DNA of 64,000 bases from Ralstonia pickettii (GTDB taxonomy: Bacteria; Pseudomonadota; Gammaproteobacteria; Burkholderiales; Burkholderiaceae), in NCBI RefSeq assembly GCF_030582395.1, contig NZ_CP104383.1, forward strand, positions 1 to 64,000, read 5' to 3'. The position numbers and the translations under genes were made by a program. The notes under the pieces were generated by a model. The model ran no database searches. It was not told the origin of the DNA and saw nothing but the letters and a program-made list of their open reading frames with translations. Below are positions 8,337-17,567 of this stretch, one piece after another (position 1 is the first letter of the stretch; each line of letters starts with the position of its first letter).

Positions 8337-8666
8337 ATGCGCCAGCACAAGGTTAGTCGCTCGCTGTCACTGCCTCGCATGATCGGTGGTGTCGTGCGTG
8401 GCTTCGCCATTGCCAACGGCACGCTCACCGCAGTGCTGGTCTACATCACCTACCGGGCGGGTTGGCAGTTTATCTGTGGATTCCTCGCGCTCGGCATGGT
8501 GGTTCACATGGCGCTGCGTTGGCTGACCAACAAGGACCCGTGGTGGAACCAAATCCTGATGGTCTATGACCGCTATGGCGACTTGTACGAGCCAGGCCCC
8601 TGGCACGGCAAGCTCGGCGCGCGCTTTCGCCGGCCCTACGGGTTCGACAGTGATCTGCCATGCTGA
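8337..8666 (+). CDS. virB3: VirB3/TrbD-type T4SS protein
   Basis: This 109-residue protein starts at the ATG at 8337, 2 bp after virB2. It has a basic N-terminus and two adjacent hydrophobic segments (FAIANGTLTAVLVYITY and WQFICGFLALGMVVHMAL), followed by a cytoplasmic tail with KDPWWNQILMVYDR. VirB3 associates with VirB4 at the inner membrane. The gene overlaps virB4 by 7 bp, a common arrangement. The identification relies on order, size and the two-helix hairpin. Confidence 0.82.
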   Translation: MRQHKVSRSLSLPRMIGGVVRGFAIANGTLTAVLVYITYRAGWQFICGFLALGMVVHMALRWLTNKDPWWNQILMVYDRYGDLYEPGPWHGKLGARFRRPYGFDSDLPC

Positions 8667-11107
8667 AGAAAAAACGGCCCATCCAGGAAATCGCTCCCTG
8701 GCTCACCTTTATCACGCCCTCGCTGGTGCTCGGCAAGGATGGCAGTTTGCTGGCCACCTACGGGCTGGGGGGCGTTGACGCGGACCACCCCAACAAGAGT
8801 GAGATCACATCCGCTCGGGATCAGCTCGATCAGGCCTGCCGCAGCCTGGACGGTCGCATCACTGCGTGGTGGCGCATCAAGCACCGCCGCGCACACGACT
8901 ACATCGCCGGCGAGTTCGCCAGTGCTCATGACGCCAAGATCGACGAGCTCAATCGGGCCAACATGTCATCGGGCAAGTTCTACCAGAACACGCACTCGCT
9001 CGCGCTCAGCTACACGCCCGCATCCGGCCTGGACAAGATCTTCGAAAAGATCAGCTACCACGTCACGGTGGGCGGCAAGGGGCTGGTCGCGGCGTTATTC
9101 GAGTCGCTAAAGGACACGTTCCTCGCGCGCAACGCGTTCGCATTCGATCTTGCCAAGACGCAGGCCGATGCCAAGCGCTTCGAAGGCATGCTCGATGCGT
9201 TTGTTGGCGGCAACACCAAGATCGGGCTCAAACGGCAGATGCTGCAGGAGTCCATGGCACTTCTGCATCAAGCGGCGAACCCATCGGTGCCGCCACGCAG
9301 GATTCGCTTCCCGATGACGCTGCTGGACACCCACCTCACCGAGTCGATCGTGACGCCGGGTGCCGAGCAACTGCTCTTTGAGTCGGCGCATGGAATGCGC
9401 TACGCGGCCGTGGTCGCCGTCAAGGAATGGCTCGGCTTCCAAGAAGCGGCGCTGGACGTCCTGACGAAGCTCGATGTTGAGCTGGACGTCTGCGTCCTCT
9501 ACCGCTTCTTGGACAACTCCAAGGCCAACGTCTACATCGAGAAGATCCGCAGCTTCTACAAGATGGCGAGCTTCAACCTGTGGAAGATTCTGAAGCAGTT
9601 CGCTGCCAAGGAAGAACAGGAGAACGATGAGGGCCGGGAACAGCTCGCCGACGAGGCGGGTCAGGCACTTCGCCGGCTGACCGCGGATGGTCAGCAGCAT
9701 GGCTTCGCCAACATCTCCGTCATCGTCTACGGCAACACCGAAGAGGAATGCTCGGACGCGGTCAGTCTGGTCGTTGGCGCCATCAGTAACGCGGGGTTCG
9801 GCACGATTCGTGAAGGTACGAACCTGATGCCCGCCTGGAACTGCACGCTGCCCGGTCGTTGGGACAACCAGCGGCGCCTGCAATTTGTCGAAACACCGGC
9901 CGTGTCGGACGTCGCCCCGATTTGTACGATCAATCCGGGGCCGACCCGCAACGACTGGCTCTCGGACAAGGCCGGCAAGGAGATGCCACCACTCACCTGC
10001 TTGCCGACACGCCACCTGACTGCCCAGCGCGTCGACATGCACGAGCCCGGGGGCAATGGCCACCTCTTCGTGATCGGCCCGATCGGTGCCGGTAAGTCGG
10101 TATTCCTGAATTTCCTCATGTCACAGTCGGGGCGCCATAACCCCCGGCGCATCCGGTTTGATAAGGACCGGTCGACACGCATCACCACGCAACTCGGTGG
10201 TGGTCAATTCATCGATGTCACCGGTAAGTTTGCGACCGCCACACGCTGCAACCCGCTGTCCCTGCTCGGCGAGGCGGAGAACCACGCCTACGTGACGGAA
10301 TGGCTGATCTTGGCCATCGAGGACGAAGACGGATTCAGGCTCACCCCCACACAGAAGACGGACATCTTCGACGCGGTTCAGATTCTGGCCGGCTATAGCC
10401 GCGAGCAATGGACCCTGTCCTTCTTCGCCACACTGATCCACGCCGATCTGCGCGAGCGGCTGCAGCTCTGGATGAAGGGTGGTCAGTACGGTGACTTCTT
10501 CGACAACGTCGACGACGCGTTCCAAATCAGCGATGACCTGACCATCGAGATGGGTGAGCTGCTCATCAACTACGAGCGCGCGGCGGTTCTATTCCTAGAC
10601 TACGCCTTCTTCCGGATCAGCAAGAGCATGGATGGTCAGCGATTCACGCTGATCGAGATTGAAGAGGCGGGCTTCTTCTTCAAGTACGAACGCTTCTACA
10701 GGCGCTTGGAAACGTGGCTGACCACCATCCGCAAGCTTAACGGTGCCGTGTGGATGGCAACACAGTCGCTGCGCCAGATCGCGCGGATTACCGACTTCGA
10801 GGTGCTGAAGGAAACCATCGCGAACTTCATCTACCTGCCCAACAGCCTCGCCAATACCAGCAAGAACCTGTACTGCGACACGTTCGGCCTGACCGTCGAC
10901 CAGGTGCAAATGATCAACGACGCCGTGCCGAACCGCGACTACCTGTGGGTCACCCGGACCACGTCGCGCATGCTCCAGACGGACTTCAAGCCTGAGATGG
11001 TTGCCCGGCTGCGCTCCGACGGCAAGGCGCAAGCGGTTTTCGACAAGCACTACATGCAGGGCGATGGCTGGGAGGACCGCTACGTGCGTGAACTTCTGGC
11101 CGCCTAA
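8660..11107 (+). CDS. virB4: VirB4/TrbE-type T4SS ATPase
   Basis: This 815-residue ATPase has the CagE/TrbE/VirB N-terminal domain, then Walker A GPIGAGKSVFLNF near residue 473 and a Walker B-like LIEIEEAGFFF near 660. KLNGAVWMATQSLRQI and FIYLPN mark the conserved C-terminal motifs. VirB4 is the largest and most conserved T4SS motor. The Walker B acidic pair is Glu-Glu, where many homologues have Asp-Glu. The short distance to the neighbours and the overlap with virB3 show operon organisation. Confidence 0.95.
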   Translation: MLKKKRPIQEIAPWLTFITPSLVLGKDGSLLATYGLGGVDADHPNKSEITSARDQLDQACRSLDGRITAWWRIKHRRAHDYIAGEFASAHDAKIDELNRANMSSGKFYQNTHSLALSYTPASGLDKIFEKISYHVTVGGKGLVAALFESLKDTFLARNAFAFDLAKTQADAKRFEGMLDAFVGGNTKIGLKRQMLQESMALLHQAANPSVPPRRIRFPMTLLDTHLTESIVTPGAEQLLFESAHGMRYAAVVAVKEWLGFQEAALDVLTKLDVELDVCVLYRFLDNSKANVYIEKIRSFYKMASFNLWKILKQFAAKEEQENDEGREQLADEAGQALRRLTADGQQHGFANISVIVYGNTEEECSDAVSLVVGAISNAGFGTIREGTNLMPAWNCTLPGRWDNQRRLQFVETPAVSDVAPICTINPGPTRNDWLSDKAGKEMPPLTCLPTRHLTAQRVDMHEPGGNGHLFVIGPIGAGKSVFLNFLMSQSGRHNPRRIRFDKDRSTRITTQLGGGQFIDVTGKFATATRCNPLSLLGEAENHAYVTEWLILAIEDEDGFRLTPTQKTDIFDAVQILAGYSREQWTLSFFATLIHADLRERLQLWMKGGQYGDFFDNVDDAFQISDDLTIEMGELLINYERAAVLFLDYAFFRISKSMDGQRFTLIEIEEAGFFFKYERFYRRLETWLTTIRKLNGAVWMATQSLRQIARITDFEVLKETIANFIYLPNSLANTSKNLYCDTFGLTVDQVQMINDAVPNRDYLWVTRTTSRMLQTDFKPEMVARLRSDGKAQAVFDKHYMQGDGWEDRYVRELLAA

Positions 11108-11163
11108 GCCGAAGTCGTACCACGGCGCTGCGTTGCGCCATCTCTCAATCGAAGGAGCCACCC

Positions 11164-11955
11164 ATGCTCAAGACCACATTCTCTGCAACTTTGCGAAAGA
11201 TGCGCGGCACATTCGTCGTGGCCGCATCCGCCGTCGTGCTGTCGAGCCCCGCCCATGCCTCCGGCTGGCCGGTGTTCGATGCCGCTAACTTCCTCAAGAA
11301 CACCATCAGCGCGGCGCAAGCGTTGAAGACCGAGGTGTACGAGAACACCAACATCATCTACCAGTACAAGATGATGCTGAACCAGCTCCAGCAGGCTGTG
11401 GGCCTTGATGACATCAAGAACCAAGCGCAGATCGACTCGATCCTGGCGGACGTGAAGCGCTACTCGGACTACGGCCAAGTGCTCCAGCAGCTTTACGGGG
11501 CAGTCTCCAGCGATGCGAGCTTCTTGGACAAGGTGAACGGCCTGGTGGTGGTGTCCGGCAAGTCGCCCGCGCAATGGTTCGAGGACCAACGCACGCTCCT
11601 GACCTCTGGGAATAAGACGGCGCAAGCCTTGTTCGATGCCGGCACCGACGTCGCCAAGAACATCGCGCATCTGGCCCAACGTCGTCAGGACCTGCAGTCA
11701 CAGATGACGCTGAGCCCGACGGCGCAGGCCACCGCCCAGACCACCAATCAATACCTGGACCTGCTCTCCAGCCAGAACGCCGACCTCATCAAGCTGATTG
11801 GCACCAAGGTGCAGGCTGACGCCGTGAAAGACCGGAAGGAGAACGCCGACACGGAAGAAAAAACGGCGGCCATGCAGAGCGTGATCTCCAGCCAGGACGC
11901 TCAGCTCCAGAAGCTGCGCCAGTCCGTGTACACGCGCAGCAGCACCGCCCAGTGA
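11164..11955 (+). CDS. virB5: VirB5/TrbJ-type minor pilin or adhesin
   Basis: This 263-residue secreted protein has a signal peptide of about 36 residues ending SSPAHA. An alpha-helical body rich in Gln, Leu and Ala follows, with QALKTEVYENTNIIYQYKMM and LLSSQNADLIKLIGTKVQAD. This helical pattern and the position between virB4 and virB6 are typical of VirB5/TrbJ proteins, which sit at the pilus tip. It starts 56 bp after virB4. Confidence 0.82.
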   Translation: MLKTTFSATLRKMRGTFVVAASAVVLSSPAHASGWPVFDAANFLKNTISAAQALKTEVYENTNIIYQYKMMLNQLQQAVGLDDIKNQAQIDSILADVKRYSDYGQVLQQLYGAVSSDASFLDKVNGLVVVSGKSPAQWFEDQRTLLTSGNKTAQALFDAGTDVAKNIAHLAQRRQDLQSQMTLSPTAQATAQTTNQYLDLLSSQNADLIKLIGTKVQADAVKDRKENADTEEKTAAMQSVISSQDAQLQKLRQSVYTRSSTAQ

Positions 11956-11966
11956 GAGTGGCACAG

Positions 11967-13037
11967 ATGAGCTTTCCTCGACTGATGGGCCTGATGCGCA
12001 TAGCGTTGCTGGTCTGCCTCGCGGCGTTGTCGACAGGTGCAACGGCGCAGGCAGACGCGACCTTCCCTGTCACGACACCCTCGACGCCGTCTCCCACCGG
12101 CTCTGCGGGGTCAGGCGCGGATAACCAATCCGGTCCCAACCTCGCCGGGCCGAAAGGCGCGGTCGGGGAAGCCATCTCTAGCGCGCTCAAGAAGTTCACC
12201 GATTCGACGGCGCAGGTCATCAATGCCGCGGTCGGTATCAGTCACACGATTACCCCAGAAGCCGCCAAGTTCGCGGCGGCGCTGGGCATCATCACCATTG
12301 TCCTGGCGGCAATGCGCTTCGCTGGCGCTCACCACCCCGTCACCGCGTGGACGAACTTCCTGGAAGAGATGGCGACGCTCGGGATATTCGCCGCGATCTA
12401 TGTGGGATACGAGCGGTTCGCGCCAGGCATCTACCAGTACTTCAACACCATGGCCACGTCCATCGCCGGCGGCGACCTTTCGCCCGGTGCGACGTTGGCC
12501 ACGACGGCCGGCAATTTGTGGGACTCCTACGGCAATGCCCTGAATGCCGCGACCTGGTACCAGAAGATTGGGGTGGCCCTGGCCCTGATCCCCCTGCTGC
12601 TTGCCTTCGCCGTGACGGTGGCGACATCGGTGATCTACAACTTCTACATCTCGCTCGGTCAAATTCAGGTGGCCATCGGCATCGTCGTCGGCCAGCTCGC
12701 GGTCGCCCTGGGTTTTTCCGAATTCACGCGCAAATACTTCCTCGCCTGGTTTGACTACATGGTGTCCGGCTCTCTGTATGCAGTGGTCGCGGCAATCATG
12801 TCGAAGCTGGTGACCGCGTCGTTCGCATCTTCACTCGGTGACGTGAACTCGATCGGTACCGACACGATGGCGGGCGCCTGTTATGCGCTCGTGCTGAGCA
12901 TCTTCCTGCTGTTCATTTCGTTCGAGATTCCGAGCATTGCAGGCAAGCTGTTTGGCAATGGTGCCGGCATCAGCGGCGGGGCCGTAAAGGGCGGCATCAA
13001 GGCGGCGTGGGGCCTTGGCAAGCGCATGGCGGGCTGA
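11967..13037 (+). CDS. virB6: VirB6/TrbL-type polytopic T4SS protein
   Basis: This protein of about 356 residues has an apparent signal sequence (LMRIALLVCLAALSTGATA), a Pro/Ser-rich linker and at least five membrane helices between residues about 90 and 330. Examples are FAAALGIITIVLAAMRFAG and IALVLSIFLLFISFEIP-like segments. VirB6/TrbL forms the inner-membrane part of the translocation path. A GTG at 11952 overlapping the virB5 stop is an alternative start; the ATG at 11967 directly precedes the hydrophobic leader. The C-terminus is Gly- and Lys-rich. Confidence 0.85.
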   Translation: MSFPRLMGLMRIALLVCLAALSTGATAQADATFPVTTPSTPSPTGSAGSGADNQSGPNLAGPKGAVGEAISSALKKFTDSTAQVINAAVGISHTITPEAAKFAAALGIITIVLAAMRFAGAHHPVTAWTNFLEEMATLGIFAAIYVGYERFAPGIYQYFNTMATSIAGGDLSPGATLATTAGNLWDSYGNALNAATWYQKIGVALALIPLLLAFAVTVATSVIYNFYISLGQIQVAIGIVVGQLAVALGFSEFTRKYFLAWFDYMVSGSLYAVVAAIMSKLVTASFASSLGDVNSIGTDTMAGACYALVLSIFLLFISFEIPSIAGKLFGNGAGISGGAVKGGIKAAWGLGKRMAG

Positions 13038-13041
13038 CGAT

Positions 13042-14304
13042 ATGAACCACACGCCAATGCCCATCGCTGCATTGACCGCCACGCTCGGTTCGCGGCTGGA
13101 CCTCGTTCGGCAGTACGCGAACGAGTCGTCGAGCGCGGATTTCGAGCGCAAGTGGTTGTCCGTGCTCGAAACCTGCGCCGACTGGTATTCGTCGATGCCG
13201 CTGCGCCCCGAACAGCATCCGGAACCCGGTGGCGCGTTTCGCGCCACGGTCGAGACCGTCTACTACGCCCTGCGGCTATCCGGGGGACAGAAGTTCGGCG
13301 CCGACCAGCCCTCGGAGCGTCGGCGCAAGCTCGAACCACAATACCTGTATGCCGTGTTCCTCGCGGCGTGCTGCACCTGGCTGGACGAACCGTTCCGCCA
13401 TTTCCAGTTCTACCGACTGAGAGACCAGGCCGAGTGGAGCCCTGCCGCGCATGGCGCCTTCTCGGCTTGGCTGGAAGGTGGCGAATACCGTGTGCAACGC
13501 CGAGAGGCGCCATTGCCCATCGAGCGGATGCGTACCGCCCTGCTCGCACGTTCCATCCTCGGCAACACTCGGCTGGAGCTGCTCGAGAGCATGGTGCAAA
13601 CCGACCTCTTCGGTGCGATCAATCCGGAGAGCCGCCCGGCCGGTACCGAGTCGCTGCTGCACAAGGTCCTGCGTCAAGCCGTGGCGGTGACCTGCGACAC
13701 CGAGGACAAAGCACGGCGCGCGCGCTTTGCCCCCGATACCACGCCGATTCCTCCCGCGAAGACGTTGGAGGACGGATTTGCCGCTCACGCTCAACCGGCC
13801 CCGGCGGCCGAGAAACGTCCATCGCAGCCCAAAGCCAAGGCGGCAAAGAGCGAGCCGTCGGCAGCGGATAGCGTCTCGGCGCTGTTCGAGCAGGCCAAGG
13901 CCACGCCGACGTCAACCGCTTCAGCTTCGCCTGAGACGCCAGCGCCGACATCGGAGAAGCCCAACACCCAAAGCTCACTGTTCGACTTGGACTCGATGCA
14001 GGTGCCCAAAGAGCCAACGGTCAAACAGGAAGACCCGTTTGCCGAAATCCTGAGTTCTGCGAGCACGCTCATGCGCGAGTTCTTCCGCGCACTCGTGCAG
14101 GACGTCGAGTCGGGCAAGGTGGCCGTGCACTGGGCCGAAAAGGGGCTGGTGCTGCAAAAGCGGATTCTCGGCAGCTACGGCATCGCCAGCGAAACGCTGG
14201 TGGACAACCTGCGCAAGCTCAACCTCCTCGCCAGCTCGCAGGGCGCTGACATCGTGCTGGTCGAGCGCATTGGCTCGCTGATCCTCGCCCGTCCGCAGCA
14301 ATGA
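13042..14304 (+). CDS. MobH relaxase-like protein (TraI_2 domain) with degenerate catalytic motifs
   Basis: This 420-residue protein has an N-terminal half with MPLRPEQHPEPGGAF, VYYALRLSGGQKF and LEPQYLYAVFLAA, which align with the TraI_2 relaxase domain of MobH plasmids and ICEs. The C-terminal 90 residues (LMREFFRALVQDVESGK, GLVLQKRILGSY) resemble the TraI_2 C-terminal domain. In MobH enzymes the HHH cluster, GGLLxHT and HDxxKP residues bind metal. Here GGAFRAT lacks the His, and TWLDEP replaces the HD motif. A central Ala/Pro/Lys-rich linker covers about residues 250-320. It overlaps traD by 4 bp. It could be a transfer accessory factor with no nuclease activity. Start chosen at the ATG at 13042. 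Confidence 0.65.
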   Translation: MNHTPMPIAALTATLGSRLDLVRQYANESSSADFERKWLSVLETCADWYSSMPLRPEQHPEPGGAFRATVETVYYALRLSGGQKFGADQPSERRRKLEPQYLYAVFLAACCTWLDEPFRHFQFYRLRDQAEWSPAAHGAFSAWLEGGEYRVQRREAPLPIERMRTALLARSILGNTRLELLESMVQTDLFGAINPESRPAGTESLLHKVLRQAVAVTCDTEDKARRARFAPDTTPIPPAKTLEDGFAAHAQPAPAAEKRPSQPKAKAAKSEPSAADSVSALFEQAKATPTSTASASPETPAPTSEKPNTQSSLFDLDSMQVPKEPTVKQEDPFAEILSSASTLMREFFRALVQDVESGKVAVHWAEKGLVLQKRILGSYGIASETLVDNLRKLNLLASSQGADIVLVERIGSLILARPQQ

Positions 14305-16157
14305 ACTACGTGAGCCACTTTCGCCCGATCTTCGAGGCCCGCGCGGCCGTCGGTTGGCTGATCGGTTTGATCTTGCTCCCCCTGTCCGGCATGCCCCACG
14401 CATGGGCGTTCGCGGTCATTTGTGCTCTGTTCCTCGTGGCGCGCGCCTACCAGGTGCGCAAGGCGCTGGCCTTTCGCATGTCGATTTCGACGCGTTGGCT
14501 CACCCTCATTCAGATCGACGTGCTGCTGCGCACGAGTGCCCGCATGCGAGCCGACCTTGACGCGATGTACTTCGGTAACGGCTTCGAATGGACGCAGCGC
14601 CATTGCCAGATCGCGCACGACATCTTGCGCATGCCGTCCACCGAAATTCCGGGTCTTCCGAAGTGGCTCCCGCCGAAAGTCGCCAAGCGAATCGAGACCG
14701 CGTTTGCGCCGCCCAACAGCGTCCCCGACACGGCCCCGCAGGGCAAGTCCTGGATCCACGGGATGGAACCCAACAAGATCGAAGTGCCCCTGCACTATAA
14801 GGCGCTCGGCGGTCACACGGCCGTGAGCGGCACCACGGGTGCCGGGAAAACCAAGACCTACGAGCTGATTGCGACACAGGTCATTCACAGCCCCAACAAA
14901 GACGTCCTCATTATTGTCGACCCGAAGAACGACAAGGACTTCAAGAAGCGCGTCGAGCGTGAATGCAAGCGTGCCGGTCGCAAGTTCCTGTACTGGAAGC
15001 AGGCTGCGCCGTCCGAATCGATTCGGATGAATCCGGTTGAGAATTGGTCGCAGCCGTCGGAAATCGCCAGCCGCGTCTCCCAACTGATGGAAGAAGGCCC
15101 TTTCCGCGACTTTGCCTTCCTCTTCATCGACCGCGCAGTCAAGGGTGAGCTGTACGTCGGCGACAAGCCGAACCTCCGCTCGATCCTGAATTACGCACAG
15201 TCCGGCATCAATGGTCTGCTCGATCGATGCCTGCGCCGATTCTTTCCGGAAGCGGGCATGCTCGACTGGGAAGACGAGGCCAGAGGCTTTCTGCAGCGCA
15301 TCGCCCAGAAGGGCGGGGTGGATCCTCTGCAGGGGATGGTTCAGCTCTACGTCGACAACTTCGCAAAGAAGGGCCTCGGCCACGAGACGATCGACGGCCT
15401 GGTGGCCACCTTCGTGCACGATCGCGAGCACTACATGCGGATCATCGCCTCGGCGCTGCCGCTGCTGCAGATGCTGGCTACCGGCGAAACCGGTCTCATG
15501 CTCGCGCCGAAGGCCGACGATTTCACGGATGACCGTGAGATCTGGGATATCGAGCGCGTGATCAAGCAGAAGGCCGTCCTGTACGTTGGCCTGGATTCGA
15601 TGTCCAACAGCATCGTCGCCAAGGCGATCGCTTCCATGCTGCTGGCCGACGTGGCTTCTGTCGCGGGCGCCATCTACAACTTCTACGAGACGCCACCCGA
15701 CATCGTCTTGCTGGTCGATGAGGTGGCCGAAGCCATCAACGAGCAGGTGATCCAGATTCTCAACAAAGGCCGTGGCGCCGGCTTCCGGTCGTTCGTGGCG
15801 TTCCAAAGCCGCTCCGACCTGGAAGCCAAGCTTGGCAGTGCTGCAAAGATGCTGCAGGTGCTCGGCAACCTGAACAACCAGATCATCCTGCGCCTTGAGG
15901 ATACCGACACCGCGCAATGGTTCTCCGACAAGGTGGGCGAGACAGCCATTCGCAACATCGTGGTGTCGAGCAGCGCAAGCACAGGTTCCGAGTCGCACGT
16001 CGGGGAATTCAGCGGCTCCGTATCTCGCTCGACGCAGTTGGAGAAGGCGCCGCTGATTCCGCCACGCCTCATCACCGAACTGCCGAACCTCCAGTACTTC
16101 ATGCGCATCTCCGGTGGCTCGGTCTACCAAGGTCGCATTCCCATCATCCAAGGATAA
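14301..16157 (+). CDS. traD: TraD/VirD4-type type IV coupling protein
   Basis: This 618-residue protein has two N-terminal membrane helices within residues about 16-50. A RecA-like ATPase domain follows, with Walker A SGTTGAGKTKTYELIA near residue 174, VLIIVDPKNDKDF, and Walker B DIVLLVDEVAEAI near residue 466, then FVAFQSRSDLEAKLGS. It belongs to the TraD subgroup that accompanies MobH relaxases in ICEs such as SXT and PFGI-1. Coupling proteins hand the relaxase-DNA complex to the T4SS. Its pairing with the relaxase-like gene upstream supports both calls. Confidence 0.9.
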   Translation: MNYVSHFRPIFEARAAVGWLIGLILLPLSGMPHAWAFAVICALFLVARAYQVRKALAFRMSISTRWLTLIQIDVLLRTSARMRADLDAMYFGNGFEWTQRHCQIAHDILRMPSTEIPGLPKWLPPKVAKRIETAFAPPNSVPDTAPQGKSWIHGMEPNKIEVPLHYKALGGHTAVSGTTGAGKTKTYELIATQVIHSPNKDVLIIVDPKNDKDFKKRVERECKRAGRKFLYWKQAAPSESIRMNPVENWSQPSEIASRVSQLMEEGPFRDFAFLFIDRAVKGELYVGDKPNLRSILNYAQSGINGLLDRCLRRFFPEAGMLDWEDEARGFLQRIAQKGGVDPLQGMVQLYVDNFAKKGLGHETIDGLVATFVHDREHYMRIIASALPLLQMLATGETGLMLAPKADDFTDDREIWDIERVIKQKAVLYVGLDSMSNSIVAKAIASMLLADVASVAGAIYNFYETPPDIVLLVDEVAEAINEQVIQILNKGRGAGFRSFVAFQSRSDLEAKLGSAAKMLQVLGNLNNQIILRLEDTDTAQWFSDKVGETAIRNIVVSSSASTGSESHVGEFSGSVSRSTQLEKAPLIPPRLITELPNLQYFMRISGGSVYQGRIPIIQG

Positions 16158-16164
16158 CTGCAGC

Positions 16165-16671
16165 ATGCCCAGTCTGTTTCGACAAGTCGTGAACCAGTAC
16201 AAGCTTTCGTCGAAGCTCGCGCCCGTCTTCATCGCCTTCCCGGAGCTGGATGACTCCTGCAAGCGCGTCGTCGATTTTCTCGGCGTCAATTTTCGCGTGC
16301 GCGAAGAACCCCTCGTGGCCGAGATGCTGATGGATGCGTTGTCGGCTTACCGCCAGGCGCGCAAGGAGGGCGACGCGAATATTGCTTTCGTGCGCGGCCT
16401 CTTCACCCGCTCGCACGAGATCTTTTCCATGCGCTACGCCGCGTTCAAGGGCGAGAAGTACCACGTCTGGGCACCACTGCAGGAACCCATCCCGGACTTC
16501 GAGGCACGCCAAAGCGCCGGCTACCAGTGCCGCATGGTCGATGAGCCCTGCCCTGACGACGTGACGCCGCGCAGCGCTGCCATGCAAATGGCTGCGCGGG
16601 TGCTCAGTGGGCACGTCTTCTGCCGCTATTTCGAGGAATACGATGTCGCTGAAGAATTCGCTCATCGCTAA
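16165..16671 (+). CDS. Transfer-region protein of unknown function
   Basis: This 168-residue soluble protein is read from the ATG at 16165, 7 bp after traD. No known domain was recognised. Visible segments include LFRQVVNQYKLSSKLAPVFIAF at the start and FCRYFEEYDVAEEFAHR at the end, with no signal peptide or membrane helix. It overlaps the next gene by 29 bp, so it is clearly part of the transfer operon. Proteins of similar size after traD are often entry-exclusion or stabilising factors, but nothing in the sequence shows such a role. Confidence 0.6.
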   Translation: MPSLFRQVVNQYKLSSKLAPVFIAFPELDDSCKRVVDFLGVNFRVREEPLVAEMLMDALSAYRQARKEGDANIAFVRGLFTRSHEIFSMRYAAFKGEKYHVWAPLQEPIPDFEARQSAGYQCRMVDEPCPDDVTPRSAAMQMAARVLSGHVFCRYFEEYDVAEEFAHR

Positions 16672-16891
16672 GGTGTCCCGGCTCGATCTCGATACGGTCG
16701 GCCGTATCGAACTCGCCGCCCGAGGCTACCTGCAGGAACTGGCCGAGATTCCGCCCGAGTACGCCCGCGGCCGCGAAGCACTGTGCTTCGCGCTGCAGAG
16801 CGTCGCACTTCGCCGACCGGCGCTGTTCTGGTTTGGGTTGGCTTCCGTCATCGTGACGCCGGCGTTGCTGATCCTGCGCGTGGTGCTCTGA
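16643..16891 (+). CDS. Small membrane protein of the transfer operon
   Basis: This 82-residue protein has an amphipathic N-terminal half (LDLDTVGRIELAARGYLQEL) and one C-terminal transmembrane helix (PALFWFGLASVIVTPALLILRVVL). It starts inside the preceding gene and its stop overlaps the DUF4400 start by one base, so translation is likely coupled. Function is unknown. Confidence 0.6.
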   Translation: MSLKNSLIAKVSRLDLDTVGRIELAARGYLQELAEIPPEYARGREALCFALQSVALRRPALFWFGLASVIVTPALLILRVVL

Positions 16892-17508
16892 TGGCTGACA
16901 GTCGCTTCGCCTCGCACCTTCGCCTGTGGACGCTTGTTGCCCCGATCATGCTCGCGGTCGGCTGTCCCTTCCTCGAAGGCGATACCACATTCGAGATTTC
17001 CGACGCCGAACTGGCGTCGGTTGAACTGAACCTGGGAGACACCGCGGCGACGCGGGCTGCGGATCGGACCAACACGCAGTTTCGGCACTGGTTCGTCGAG
17101 TCTGGCGCCATGAAGGCGTGGACGTCCACGCTGCCGAACAGCACCGATATCTCCGACGCTGGCGCGACGGACATGAGCAACGCTTGGCTGCGGCACTTCT
17201 GGATGTCCATCTACCGAGGCATCTTCCGCGCGAACGTCGCTCTCTCGTGGGCATTCGGTGCCTTCGTCTTCGGCATGGCCATGATGAACGACGGTGCCGT
17301 CTCGCGCCGAATCAAAGCAGCTGCTGCCGGGTTCGCAAGCCCCGTTGCTTTTCACGTGGCGGCACACGCCACGGTCATCACCCTGGGATTGGGCACGTCC
17401 GCCCTCCTGTTTCCATTTTCCTTGAACACGATGTGGTGGTCAGTCGGCGCGCTGGTGTTGGGCGTGCTCGGCTGGCGGATGGCTGCATCGTTTCACGTAG
17501 GCCGATAG
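16891..17508 (+). CDS. DUF4400-like membrane protein
   Basis: This 205-residue protein has an N-terminal hydrophobic segment (LWTLVAPIMLAVG) and three further helices near residues 112-135, 148-168 and 178-196. The layout and the segment SNAWLRHFWMSIYRGIFRANVALSWAFG resemble DUF4400 proteins found in the transfer regions of ICEs and MobH-type plasmids. Their exact function is not established. It sits directly after the small membrane gene in the same operon. Confidence 0.6.
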   Translation: MADSRFASHLRLWTLVAPIMLAVGCPFLEGDTTFEISDAELASVELNLGDTAATRAADRTNTQFRHWFVESGAMKAWTSTLPNSTDISDAGATDMSNAWLRHFWMSIYRGIFRANVALSWAFGAFVFGMAMMNDGAVSRRIKAAAAGFASPVAFHVAAHATVITLGLGTSALLFPFSLNTMWWSVGALVLGVLGWRMAASFHVGR

Positions 17509-17567
17509 CCGCGTTTCATTCCGTCCCACTGGCGCCCATTTTGGGAGCAAATTTTAAGGAGCACACC

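Noticed and set aside
14175..16289. Long 704-residue frame on the minus strand opposite traD
   Set aside because: It mirrors the coding pattern of traD, has no family motif, and the plus-strand TraD motifs are intact. It is an antisense shadow.
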